Shown here one piece after another: positions 34,923 to 42,561 of a DNA stretch of 42,729 bases; positions within the stretch are counted from its first letter, which is position 1; every line of letters begins with the position of its first letter. The notes under the pieces were generated by a model. That model had not been told where the DNA came from and did no database searches. It saw only the letters and a program-made list of their open reading frames with translations. The stretch is taken from positions 1 through 42,729 of the forward strand of contig NZ_CCDG010000096.1 of assembly GCF_000723885.1 (NCBI RefSeq). The letters are read 5' to 3'. Source of the DNA: Paenibacillus camerounensis (GTDB lineage Bacteria; Bacillota; Bacilli; Paenibacillales; Paenibacillaceae). The translations under genes and the position numbers were made by a program.

Positions 34923-37900
34923 ATGAACACACTGAAGACCAAATCATTATCGTTCAAGCTGTCTGTATTGTTCCTCGCTGCGGCAATGCTTGTCAATCTG
35001 ACTGGCCTCACAGCCTACACCTCAGCAGCCGAAGCACCGAATTTGCTGCATAAGGCCTATATTACCAGCTTTAATACAGGCGTAGTGGATGTTGTTAATC
35101 TTGAAAACAATACAGTGGAAAAAGGAAAAATCCAGGTGGGAAGCCAGCCTAACAGCGCAGGCTTTAATCCAACCGGTACACAGATTTATGTTACTAACCG
35201 CGGAAGTTCAAGTGTATCCGTTATTGATCCGGCTACCGACACTGTAATTAGTACTATTCCTGTGGGTGCATCACCGCATGGTGTTGCTTTTAATGCCAGC
35301 GGAAGCAAGGCTTATGTTGCTAATCTTGGCAACGGTTCAATTTCTGTCATTGACACCGCAGCACTGGCTGTAACCAATACGATCGCCGTATCCGGCAGCC
35401 CTTCAGTTAATGTCGTTGTAGGGAATAAGCTGTTCGCCGCCTCCCAAACCGATCACTCTGTAAAGGTAGTAGATTTGGCTCAGGAGAAGCTGGTGACAAG
35501 TATTTCTATCCCTGCGGCTTCCACTTACGGACTGTCTGTCAATCCGGCTGGCACCAAGCTTTATGCAGCTAATAAGTCGGGAAACTCGGTATCCGTCATC
35601 AATGTTTCTGACAACACGGTTGAAGGAACTATTGCCGTTGGCTCTTCCCCTCATGCAACAGAGTTCTCTCCCGACGGCAGCCGCGTCTATGTCGCAAACG
35701 CCTCATCGAATAATGTGTCTGTAATTGACACTGCAACGAACACTGTAATTAAGACAATACCTGTCGGCAGTAACCCTTATGTTATCGGGGCATCTGCAGA
35801 CGGTAAGCATGCTTATACCATTAATTACTCAAGCAGCAACATGTCTGTGATTGATACGGACACTCTGGCTGTAACAGATACAATTACGCTGAGCAATGGA
35901 CCGTTCATGGTCGGAACGTTCATGGTTTCTACCGCAGCTGCCGCAACTCCGGTCACTCCGCAGGTTGCTGCCCCTGAAGCTAACCCGGCAGCGGGTGCCC
36001 TGCCTTCCGGTACTGAGGTCGCTTTGACATCCGCAACGGAAGGTGCATCAATCTACTATACTACTGACGGCAGCGCTCCTACTTCTTCCAGCCAGCTTTA
36101 CAGCAGTCCAATCGCCGTGACACAGGCACTGACGCTGAAGGCAATTGCTGTTAAGGCAGATATGAAGGATAGTGAAGTCATGATCCAGGATTATACACTT
36201 ACTGCTCCAGAGAACAGCACCATTGAGCCGGACACCGCTGTCTTTGACAAACGTATGGGTGCTCAGGCTGATATTGCCGTCAGCATGACGCTCAAAGGCA
36301 ACACGTTGACAAGCATTGAATATGCAGGCAAACCGCTTACAGCGGGAACAGACTACACCGTTTCCGGCAATAACGTTATCCTTTCTGCCGCCTATCTGGC
36401 GAAGCAGCCGGTTGGAAGTATGCCGTTCACCTTTATTTTCAGTGCCGGAGCCTCACAGGCTCTGACCGTTTCAATAGCGGACACCACACAAATTCCCGGC
36501 GCCCCTGTTCTCCAGCCGGCTGTTGCCGGTAATGGACAGGTTCAATTGACCTGGACTCCTGTAGAGGGTTCCGCCTCCTACACAATCTATCAGAGTGTAA
36601 GTTCCGCAACCTACGGTGAGGCGCTGGCCACAGTCTCTTCGTCCGTATACACCTATACTGCTGCCGGTCTGACTAACGGCACTGCTTATTATTATGCAGT
36701 CCAGGCCGTCAATTCCGCCGGTGACAGCCCGGTATCCAACCAGGCAAGTGCAACACCCATTACAGTACCTGGCGCACCACTGGCAGCCAGTGCAGCTGCG
36801 GGTGACACAACGGCTGTCATCCAGTTCACCCAGCCGGCAGATAACGGCGGAAGTGCGGTTACAGGCTATGAGATCAGCTCAGATACAGGCGGCATTAAAG
36901 TGAGCTCTGCTTCAAGCCCGGTAATCATTACAGGCCTGCAGAACGGCACAGCTTATACCTTCACTGTAAAAGCAATTAATGCAGCAGGGACAGGCATTGC
37001 TGCTGCTACGAACACGGTGACTCCTGCCGTTGCTGTAGTTACGACTCCGGGTCCGGCTGCAAGTCCGCCGCCAGTTGCAACAGGCACAGCAGTACTTGTC
37101 AACGGACAGCTGCAGACGATCGGACAGTCTGCAGTAACACAGTCAGATAACCAGACGGTGACTACTCTGACCCTTGATGAAGCCAAGCTTCAGGAACAGC
37201 TCAATGCCGCAGGTAACGGTGCAGTCATTACACTGCCATTCACAGCTGCCTCGGATGTATTTGTCGGCGAGCTGAACGGGCAGATGGTGGGCAGCCTGGA
37301 ACAGAAGCAAGCCGTTATCAAAATCCAGACTCCGCAGGCCAGCTATACCCTGCCTGCCAGCCTTCTGCGGATAACCAGCCTTTCACAGCAGCTGGAACAG
37401 ACCTCGGAGCTGCAGCAGATTACACTGCAGATCCGTATTGCAGCCCCGGATGCTGCGCAGCTGCAAGCTATCAACAACATTGCAGCTTCAGGCAACTTCA
37501 CCCTGGCAGCCGCACCGCTGGAATTCACAGTCACCGCATCTAGCGGCGGCAAGACAATTAATGTAAATACCTTCAACACTTATGTTGAGAGAAGCATTAA
37601 GCTGCCAAGCGATGCAGATGCAAGCAGAATTACCACAGCACTTGTCATTGAACCCGATGGTTCGTTACGTCATGTTCCTACAAAGGTACTGACTGAGAAC
37701 GGCGGACAGGTTGCCCTGATTAACAGCTTAACTAACAGCACTTATGCTGTAGTGTATCACCCGGTTTCCTTTGCAGATGTTGCGGGACACTGGTCACAGT
37801 CTGTAGTTAACGATCTGGCATCGCGTATGGTCTTGAACGGAACTGAGGATGGTGCATTCCATCCCGGCCAGGATATGACCCGCGCTGAATTTACAGCATC

Positions 37901-38321
37901 GCTCGTAAGAGCACTTGGACTCAAGCTGGAGAACGGCACAGCCGCCTTCACAGATGTCCAGTCCTCCGCCTGGTACAGCCAGGCAGTGCAGACAGCGGTA
38001 AGCCACAATCTGATTCAAGGCTTCGAAGATCAGACCTTCCGCCCGCTGGACAAAATCACCCGTGAGCAGGCAATGACAATCATTGCCAAGGCTCTTGCCT
38101 ACAGTCCTGTCCAGACAGCCGGCAGCCAAGCTGCACCACTCAGCTCCTTCAGTGATGCTGGACAGGTATCCGGCTGGGCAGCTGCCGGTGTCAGTGAAGC
38201 ACTCACATCCGGAATCGTATCCGGCCGCACTGAGAGCACGCTGGCTCCAAAAGCCAATGTTACCCGCGCAGAGGTAGCCGCATTGATTCACCGCTTCCTT
38301 GTGAAGTCCGGCCTCATCTAA
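34923..38321 (+). CDS. SLH-anchored surface protein with seven-bladed YVTN propeller (SLH protein 2)
   Basis: Secreted wall-anchored protein of 1132 residues. Signal peptide about 1-38; seven YVTN repeats (about 40-338, each with a VSVID-like strand such as YVANASSNNVSVIDTATN); a chitobiase-C-like domain (about 350-425, YYTTDGSAPTSSS); a CBM_X2-like domain (436-519, YAGKPLTAGTDYTVSGNNVILS); two FN3 domains (524-614, 614-704); an unassigned region (719-945); and three SLH motifs (950-998, 1009-1058, 1075-1126). Probably a surface adhesin or polysaccharide-interacting protein; no catalytic motif seen. AAGGGAG directly abuts the ATG, which is poor spacing; a CTG at 34932 would be well spaced and leave the signal peptide as MKTKSLSFKLS. 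A strong terminator follows. Confidence 0.9.
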   Translation: MNTLKTKSLSFKLSVLFLAAAMLVNLTGLTAYTSAAEAPNLLHKAYITSFNTGVVDVVNLENNTVEKGKIQVGSQPNSAGFNPTGTQIYVTNRGSSSVSVIDPATDTVISTIPVGASPHGVAFNASGSKAYVANLGNGSISVIDTAALAVTNTIAVSGSPSVNVVVGNKLFAASQTDHSVKVVDLAQEKLVTSISIPAASTYGLSVNPAGTKLYAANKSGNSVSVINVSDNTVEGTIAVGSSPHATEFSPDGSRVYVANASSNNVSVIDTATNTVIKTIPVGSNPYVIGASADGKHAYTINYSSSNMSVIDTDTLAVTDTITLSNGPFMVGTFMVSTAAAATPVTPQVAAPEANPAAGALPSGTEVALTSATEGASIYYTTDGSAPTSSSQLYSSPIAVTQALTLKAIAVKADMKDSEVMIQDYTLTAPENSTIEPDTAVFDKRMGAQADIAVSMTLKGNTLTSIEYAGKPLTAGTDYTVSGNNVILSAAYLAKQPVGSMPFTFIFSAGASQALTVSIADTTQIPGAPVLQPAVAGNGQVQLTWTPVEGSASYTIYQSVSSATYGEALATVSSSVYTYTAAGLTNGTAYYYAVQAVNSAGDSPVSNQASATPITVPGAPLAASAAAGDTTAVIQFTQPADNGGSAVTGYEISSDTGGIKVSSASSPVIITGLQNGTAYTFTVKAINAAGTGIAAATNTVTPAVAVVTTPGPAASPPPVATGTAVLVNGQLQTIGQSAVTQSDNQTVTTLTLDEAKLQEQLNAAGNGAVITLPFTAASDVFVGELNGQMVGSLEQKQAVIKIQTPQASYTLPASLLRITSLSQQLEQTSELQQITLQIRIAAPDAAQLQAINNIAASGNFTLAAAPLEFTVTASSGGKTINVNTFNTYVERSIKLPSDADASRITTALVIEPDGSLRHVPTKVLTENGGQVALINSLTNSTYAVVYHPVSFADVAGHWSQSVVNDLASRMVLNGTEDGAFHPGQDMTRAEFTASLVRALGLKLENGTAAFTDVQSSAWYSQAVQTAVSHNLIQGFEDQTFRPLDKITREQAMTIIAKALAYSPVQTAGSQAAPLSSFSDAGQVSGWAAAGVSEALTSGIVSGRTESTLAPKANVTRAEVAALIHRFLVKSGLI

Positions 38322-38329
38322 CCGCCGGA

Positions 38330-38351
38330 AACGGATGAAGCTTCATCCGTT
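38330..38351. repeat. Perfect 22-bp palindrome after SLH protein 2 stop
   Basis: AACGGATGAAG (38330-38340) is followed directly by its inverse complement CTTCATCCGTT (38341-38351), 8 bases after the TAA. With no loop it is better seen as a DNA-level palindrome or a transcript-end structure than a classical terminator; the true terminator lies 66 bases further on. Confidence 0.6.
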
Positions 38352-38404
38352 ACAGCTGCATCCATTGCAGCTCCATACGATTAGAGCTACATCTATTGTT
38401 GCCT
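38344..38404. repeat. Degenerate ~15-bp tandem repeat, four copies, at 3' end of SLH protein 2 gene
   Basis: Units start with CAT at 38344, 38359, 38374 and 38390 (lengths 15, 15, 16, 15), e.g. CATCCGTTACAGCTG and CATCCATTGCAGCTC. The last two copies are degenerate. The block lies between the stop codon and the terminator, so it is transcribed as 3' untranslated RNA. Confidence 0.45.
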
Positions 38405-38416
38405 CACACGCTCTGC

Positions 38417-38445
38417 AAAAAACTCCCCGGACGGGGAGTTTTTTT
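38417..38445 (+). terminator. Rho-independent terminator of SLH protein 2
   Basis: CTCCCC (38423-38428) and GGGGAG (38433-38438) pair around GGAC, with an A-run before (38417-38422) and seven T after (38439-38445). A strong classical terminator. Confidence 0.9.
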
Positions 38446-38559
38446 GCTATACAGACTTCTGCTGTCCGCGGTATCCTGGCAGTTATCAGCCTCATCCGGG
38501 AGAGCGGCGCGCACACCCCGAATTAGATAGACTCCCGCTTATTTCAGTTGAACACCAAT

Positions 38560-38583
38560 AAGGCCCGCAGCTCTGCGGACCTT
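38560..38583 (-). terminator. Possible weak terminator of AlkD-like gene
   Basis: AAGG-C-CCGCAG (38560-38570) pairs with CTGCGG-A-CCTT (38573-38583) with one internal mismatch and a 2-nt loop, so the inner end of the stem must open. On the minus strand it is followed by only ATTGGTG, a poor U-run. Confidence 0.35.
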
Positions 38584-38637
38584 CCATTCTTCCAGCTATA
38601 AGGCTGTACCTTTGTACCATCCTATATCAGCAAATCC

Positions 38638-39348
38638 TCAGCATCTCACATGCCGGCGTTTAAACCCGATCTTCTGTCCTTTATCCATCGCCTTTTCAAT
38701 ATTCGCGTAAGCATGAATGTACTTGCTCTTCCCATTAACGTCCCCGACTTCTACCGGACCTACCTCCTTGGCAGTTGCAACAGCCTGCTCATGAAGCGGC
38801 GCATAGGATATGCTAACGGTGTAGAGGAAGTTATTCATGGAATATCGGGTCCGTTCAGGCGCATCATGAATCGTATTCTTTACCAGCTCCAGCATGCCAG
38901 CCAGCTTATTTGTATCAAATTCCGCATCCTTCCGGCTGCCGAGCAGCCAGCAGTAACAGCTCCAGCCCGCCGATCTCCGCAGGTCCTCCCCGCCGGCAAT
39001 CCATTTATCAGCCACCTGCTGGGCAATATCTGCCTCCGCCAGCGTCACCGCTACCACAAAATCGGACAGCATGTAAAAGTAAGCATCATCCATCCACCGG
39101 TCGTAATCTGCCTCGGTCATGCCACTCGGATCAGCGATAATTCCGGCAAAATACATGGCGTCGTAATTACCCGTTGCGTATAGCTGTTCGGCCAGCTCCT
39201 GACTAATCCCGGTCTGCTTGAAAATCGGCTTCATCGCCCCAGTCGCCACGCCAAACAGCGGCTCCTGCGCCCCGTTCGAACAGTATATCTTCTTCGTACG
39301 TTCCTTGCCGAGGGCTTCGAGCTCCTGCATTACCGTCTCTGCATTCAT
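38638..39348 (-). CDS. DNA alkylation repair protein, AlkD-like HEAT-repeat family
   Basis: Helical protein of 236 residues matching the AlkD-like DNA alkylation repair family, whose members bind DNA with HEAT-like repeats and remove alkylated bases. Visible family features are the N-terminal segment with FGVATGAMKPIFKQTG, the helix WMDDAYFYMLSDFVVAVTLAE and the DLRRSAGWSCYCWLL helix. AlkD uses a Trp and an Asp four residues apart plus an Arg; the Trp is not evident at the matching place before Asp in MLSDF, so this may be a divergent, perhaps non-glycosylase member. The ATG at 39348 with AAGGA is preferred over GTG at 39357. Stands alone; no linked repair genes. Confidence 0.8.
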   Translation of the reverse strand: MNAETVMQELEALGKERTKKIYCSNGAQEPLFGVATGAMKPIFKQTGISQELAEQLYATGNYDAMYFAGIIADPSGMTEADYDRWMDDAYFYMLSDFVVAVTLAEADIAQQVADKWIAGGEDLRRSAGWSCYCWLLGSRKDAEFDTNKLAGMLELVKNTIHDAPERTRYSMNNFLYTVSISYAPLHEQAVATAKEVGPVEVGDVNGKSKYIHAYANIEKAMDKGQKIGFKRRHVRC

Positions 39349-39450
39349 CCATAACACGTCCTTAGCTTTAGATACTGAAAGTGTACTTCACAGCTTCTCC
39401 AGCTGCAAGCGGGACCGCATGTGAGACTGTTAGTTTGTTAGTGAGCAGAA

Positions 39451-39510
39451 CGTAGTGGACTGAAATTTGTTGAGTAATGGCGGAACAATTCATACGGGTG
39501 GCCCACTACG
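39451..39510. repeat. Inverted repeat CGTAGTGG / CCACTACG
   Basis: Perfect 8-bp arms at 39451-39458 and 39503-39510, separated by 44 bases. It may be one end of a larger extragenic repeat element together with the inverted repeat at 39563-39647. Confidence 0.4.
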
Positions 39511-39562
39511 ATTAGTTGGATTTTCGCTGCCTAATTCCGTCATTCTCCAGGATTTTTGAGAC

Positions 39563-39647
39563 TTAGATGGAAAAATGCCACTTAATTTCAACCAAAAAGC
39601 CACTTGAGCGCAAAAACAGCAGGATTAGGTTACCTTTTTCCATCTAA
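39563..39647. repeat. Palindromic extragenic element with 13-bp terminal inverted repeats
   Basis: TTAGATGGAAAAA (39563-39575) and TTTTTCCATCTAA (39635-39647) are perfect inverted copies around 59 bases. On the minus strand the right arm contains ATG (39643) and the left arm a TAA stop (39563-39565), giving a 26-residue frame that starts MEKGNLILLFLRSSGF; there is no SD, so it is probably a by-product of the element. Another half-copy TTAGATGG lies at 39676-39683. Confidence 0.6.
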
Positions 39648-39736
39648 ATTCCTTCCCTTTGCAGATTGTCCGGAATTAGATGGCGATTTTCCACTTCGTT
39701 CAGTATTCTTTTAGTCGCCCAAGGCACATCCATTCC

Positions 39737-39808
39737 CAGCAATCGCAGTACTTCCAGCACTCTCAGCACTCTCAGCACCCCCAGCACTCCCAGCACTATC
39801 AGCCCTCC
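39737..39808. repeat. 9-bp tandem repeat (CAGCACTCT type), eight copies, across the ArsR-type stop codon
   Basis: Nonamers begin every 9 bases from 39737: CAGCAATCG, CAGTACTTC, CAGCACTCT, CAGCACTCT, CAGCACCCC, CAGCACTCC, CAGCACTAT, CAGCCCTCC. The last copy is inside the coding sequence and the second-last ends at its stop, so the array begins within the ArsR-type gene and runs into its 3' untranslated region. Confidence 0.75.
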
Positions 39809-40716
39809 AGCTGCACACGGATCACAATATCCTGGTCATGATTGCCGAACCCGGCTCCGTAGAGTGTGAGCCCGCCGATATTGGCAGCCTGCTCGTCGAC
39901 ACCAAAGCGCAGCGTCCAGAACGGCTCCTGGAGCCGTACATCATGGACAGTCACCTCCGACATCCGCTCCCCGTCAATCCAGGTGCCTGAGCTGTCGATG
40001 CGGATGGTCTTGAGCAGACCGTACTGGTTCACATTCCGGTGCCACCATGACGGAGTGTATTTGCCGCGGGCGGCCCGGCCGAAGTCAGCGGGGCTGGTCC
40101 AGGTGCCGAGCGGGATACCGTTGAAGGTGAAGCTGATATCCGACGGCCAGTCATCCTTCAGCCCCGGCGCCTCCGAGGCAAGCTCCATCGAAATTTCAAG
40201 CGCTTCGACATGCTGCCCGGGCAGCAGATAATTCGGGGTTTTATACTCTACATACCCTTTGCCGAACCACAGGATTGCCGCATTCACCCGCTCGGGGTCA
40301 TAGAAGTAGCGGGGATCATCCCATACTCCGATTTCCATCTCCCGGGTACCCAGTCCGCAGGTAGGATGAACCTCAAAGGAGGTATAGTGTCCGACAGAAA
40401 TACTCTGTTCCCTTACTCTTGCATTGCGGTTAGCCGATGGCAGCTCGACCTCAACATGCTTTTCCTTGAGAAAACATATCTTGTGCGTCCCCCCGTTCAG
40501 CCGGACTCTGCGGCTCCCCAGCAGTCCGGCCCGCTCCAGCTTGCGGATATGCATTGTGACAATAGAAGGGCTGAGCTCCAGCCTGGAGGCGATCTCCTTC
40601 ATATTCATCTCCTGGCCGGCAAGCAGGCCCATGATCCGCCATCTCACCTCACTTGCCAGTGCTTCATAGAGCGGCAGATACTTTGCTTCCCCGTTTGCCC
40701 TAATCATAGGTGTCAT
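39799..40716 (-). CDS. ArsR-family transcriptional regulator with large C-terminal sensor domain
   Basis: Regulator of 305 residues, about three times the size of a classical ArsR protein. The N-terminal winged helix-turn-helix (about 12-85) reads LASEVRWRIMGLLAGQ, then MKEIASRLELSPSIVTMHIRKLERAGLL. The remaining ~220 residues look mainly beta-stranded and carry no metal-binding cysteine pattern (CGLGTREMEIGVWDDPRYFY; EYKTPNYLLPGQHVEALEISM), suggesting a carbohydrate- or other ligand-sensing domain. The ATG at 40716 has a short-spaced AGAGGA site. It diverges from the GH43 beta-xylosidase gene, its probable target. A 9-bp tandem repeat overlaps its 3' end. Confidence 0.85.
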   Translation of the reverse strand: MTPMIRANGEAKYLPLYEALASEVRWRIMGLLAGQEMNMKEIASRLELSPSIVTMHIRKLERAGLLGSRRVRLNGGTHKICFLKEKHVEVELPSANRNARVREQSISVGHYTSFEVHPTCGLGTREMEIGVWDDPRYFYDPERVNAAILWFGKGYVEYKTPNYLLPGQHVEALEISMELASEAPGLKDDWPSDISFTFNGIPLGTWTSPADFGRAARGKYTPSWWHRNVNQYGLLKTIRIDSSGTWIDGERMSEVTVHDVRLQEPFWTLRFGVDEQAANIGGLTLYGAGFGNHDQDIVIRVQLEG

Positions 40717-40822
40717 CCATCCTCTGTAACTGAATTCATATTTATATTAATTTAATTGATTTAACATCTCAGGGCAACCCTAATCCATTGCAAGATCATT
40801 GTCATTATTGTTTAATTTCATT

Positions 40823-40836
40823 AGTTAGTGCTTACA
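40823..40836. promoter_or_regulatory. Cre-like site upstream of GH43 gene
   Basis: AGTTAGTGCTTACA matches 12 of 14 positions of the cre consensus, with T instead of the central C. It shares GTTAGYGCTTACAT with the site before the kinase gene at 29083-29096. It lies 43 bases upstream of the GH43 start, in the divergent gap. Confidence 0.35.
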
Positions 40837-40878
40837 TTAGATTCATATATATAAGAATTCATAGACGAGGTGGATATT

Positions 40879-42375
40879 ATGATATACAACAATCCGGTCA
40901 TCAAGGGCTTTTATCCCGATCCGAGTGTCTGCCGGGCAGGAGATACTTATTATCTGGTCTGCAGCTCCTTTCAATTCTTCCCCGGCGTCCCGCTGTTTGA
41001 GAGCAAGGATCTGATCAACTGGACGCAGATCGGCCACTGCCTTACCCGGGAGAGCCAGGTACAGCTTGGAGAAGTGGGCAGCTCCGGCGGGGTCTTTGCC
41101 CCTACGATCCGCTACAACAACGGACGTTTCTATATGACAACAACCAATGATTCCTTGCGCCAGAACTTTTACGTATGGACTGACGACATTTACGGTGAAT
41201 GGTCGGAGCCAATTTTTGTTGATCAGGGGGGAATTGACCCGGATCTGTATTTTGAGGACGGCAGAGCTTACTTTATGAGCAACGGCCAGGACGACAACGG
41301 CGCAGGCGGAGTTATCCAATGTGAGATTGACATCGCTACCGGACAAAAGCTCTCCCCAAGCCGCATGATTTGGCAGGGTACCGGCGGACGTTATCTGGAA
41401 AGTCCCCATATGTACCTTATCAACGGACGTTATTATCTGATGGCGGCTGAAGGCGGCACCGAGTATGGGCACATGGTTATTTATGCCCGGGGTGAGCAGC
41501 TGTCCGGCCCGTTCGAATCCTATGCGCACAATCCGGTGCTGACTAACCGCAATCTCGGCGGCTATGAGCTGCAGGGCGTCGGTCACGGCGACCTCATTCA
41601 GGACTCTGAAGGTAACTGGTGGATGCTGCATCTGGGCTTCCGTCAGACCGGCCGCTGGCTGACCTTCCATCACCTGGGGCGCGAAGTGTTCCTTACTCCT
41701 GTTACCTTTGATGAGGACGGCTGGTTCACCGCAGGGCATAACGGCACCACACTGAGCATCTTCGAGACAGACCGTTTCCCGGAAAATACTGTTCAGGAGG
41801 ACCAGAAGCACTATACCTTCGGCAATACTGACTGGAGCCTTGACTGGTGTTATCTACGGCACCCGGCAACGGAGAATTACACGCTGGAGCCTGAAAAAGC
41901 TACCTTGACAGGAACTGGAATTACTCTGGATGTTCCGGCTTCTCCGACCTTTATCGGCATCCGGCAGAGAGACTTCGATGCCGTTATTTCCTGCAAGGTG
42001 AAGCTCACCGGCAGCGGCGAGGCCGGCCTCACCCTGTACATGGATGAGCTGCATCACTATGATCTGGCAGTCATCCAAGACCAGGATGGCTGCCGGGTAA
42101 TAGAGCGGCTGAACATCGGCGATATCAAATCGGTTGAGCATACCGCTGAGTTCAATGACCAGCAGGAAGCGACGCTGATTATCAAATCTGCAGCTGAACG
42201 CTATAGCTTCTTCCTTAAGCAGGCAGACGACGGAGAGCTGCCGCTCGGTACAGCGCATACCAAATACCTCTCGTCCGAGGTGGCCGGCGGCTTTACCGGC
42301 GTGCTGATCGGGCTGTATGCCACAGGTGAAGGCTCTGCAGCTGAATTTACTGATTTTGCGTGCGAGTATAAGTAG
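40879..42375 (+). CDS. Beta-xylosidase / alpha-L-arabinofuranosidase, glycoside hydrolase family 43
   Basis: Inverting glycosidase of 498 residues that removes xylose, or arabinose, from the ends of xylo-oligosaccharides. The five-bladed propeller has the catalytic triad: base Asp14 in FYPDPS, pKa-modulating Asp120 in GGIDPDLYF and acid Glu174 in LESPHMY. From about residue 310 a beta-sandwich XynB C-terminal domain follows (FIGIRQRDFDAVISCKV). No signal peptide, so it works on imported sugars. The frame allows GTG at 40870, but the ATG at 40879 follows GAGGTGG with good spacing. It diverges from the ArsR-family regulator and is followed by a hairpin and an 11-bp tandem repeat. Confidence 0.94.
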   Translation: MIYNNPVIKGFYPDPSVCRAGDTYYLVCSSFQFFPGVPLFESKDLINWTQIGHCLTRESQVQLGEVGSSGGVFAPTIRYNNGRFYMTTTNDSLRQNFYVWTDDIYGEWSEPIFVDQGGIDPDLYFEDGRAYFMSNGQDDNGAGGVIQCEIDIATGQKLSPSRMIWQGTGGRYLESPHMYLINGRYYLMAAEGGTEYGHMVIYARGEQLSGPFESYAHNPVLTNRNLGGYELQGVGHGDLIQDSEGNWWMLHLGFRQTGRWLTFHHLGREVFLTPVTFDEDGWFTAGHNGTTLSIFETDRFPENTVQEDQKHYTFGNTDWSLDWCYLRHPATENYTLEPEKATLTGTGITLDVPASPTFIGIRQRDFDAVISCKVKLTGSGEAGLTLYMDELHHYDLAVIQDQDGCRVIERLNIGDIKSVEHTAEFNDQQEATLIIKSAAERYSFFLKQADDGELPLGTAHTKYLSSEVAGGFTGVLIGLYATGEGSAAEFTDFACEYK

Positions 42376-42490
42376 AACGATTCAATGTGTGTCATAAAAT
42401 CCCCCTCCCAAAAGCGGCGCCTTAACATGGAAGCTGACTGCTGTCCTTTGCGGGGGTACCAAAAACATATCCTTTCTTAGCCTTATTAGA

Positions 42491-42530
42491 GAAGCCCCGA
42501 CTTCAGCAGCGTGCTGACTGACGGGGCTTC
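42491..42530 (+). terminator. Probable terminator of GH43 gene
   Basis: Outer stem GAAGCCCCG (42491-42499) with CGGGGCTTC (42522-42530), and an inner stem TCAGCA (42503-42508) with TGCTGA (42512-42517). Only a modest T-run follows (TTCTTATATAT), but the long stem makes a terminator likely. Confidence 0.65.
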
Positions 42531-42561
42531 TTATATATAAGAAGTAGTTTAATCTAATCCA

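Larger units (their letters stand above)
38322..38637. other. 316-base gap between SLH protein 2 and AlkD-like gene
   Basis: Contains a 22-bp palindrome (38330-38351), a degenerate 15-bp tandem repeat (38344-38404), the terminator of SLH protein 2 (38417-38445) and a hairpin at 38560-38583 that may end the convergent AlkD-like transcript. No coding region supported. Confidence 0.6.
39349..39798. other. 450-base repeat-rich gap between AlkD-like and ArsR-type genes
   Basis: No gene supported. It holds an 8-bp inverted repeat (39451-39510), a 13-bp inverted repeat with a 26-codon frame inside (39563-39647), a third copy of the TTAGATGG half at 39676-39683, and a 9-bp tandem repeat that runs into the ArsR-type stop codon (39737-39808). 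The composition resembles dispersed extragenic repeat elements. Confidence 0.65.

Noticed and set aside
40733..40861. Two GAATTC-containing AT-rich stretches in the ArsR/GH43 gap as an operator pair
   Set aside because: Only the 6-bp palindrome itself is shared; the flanks do not match well enough to call an operator.
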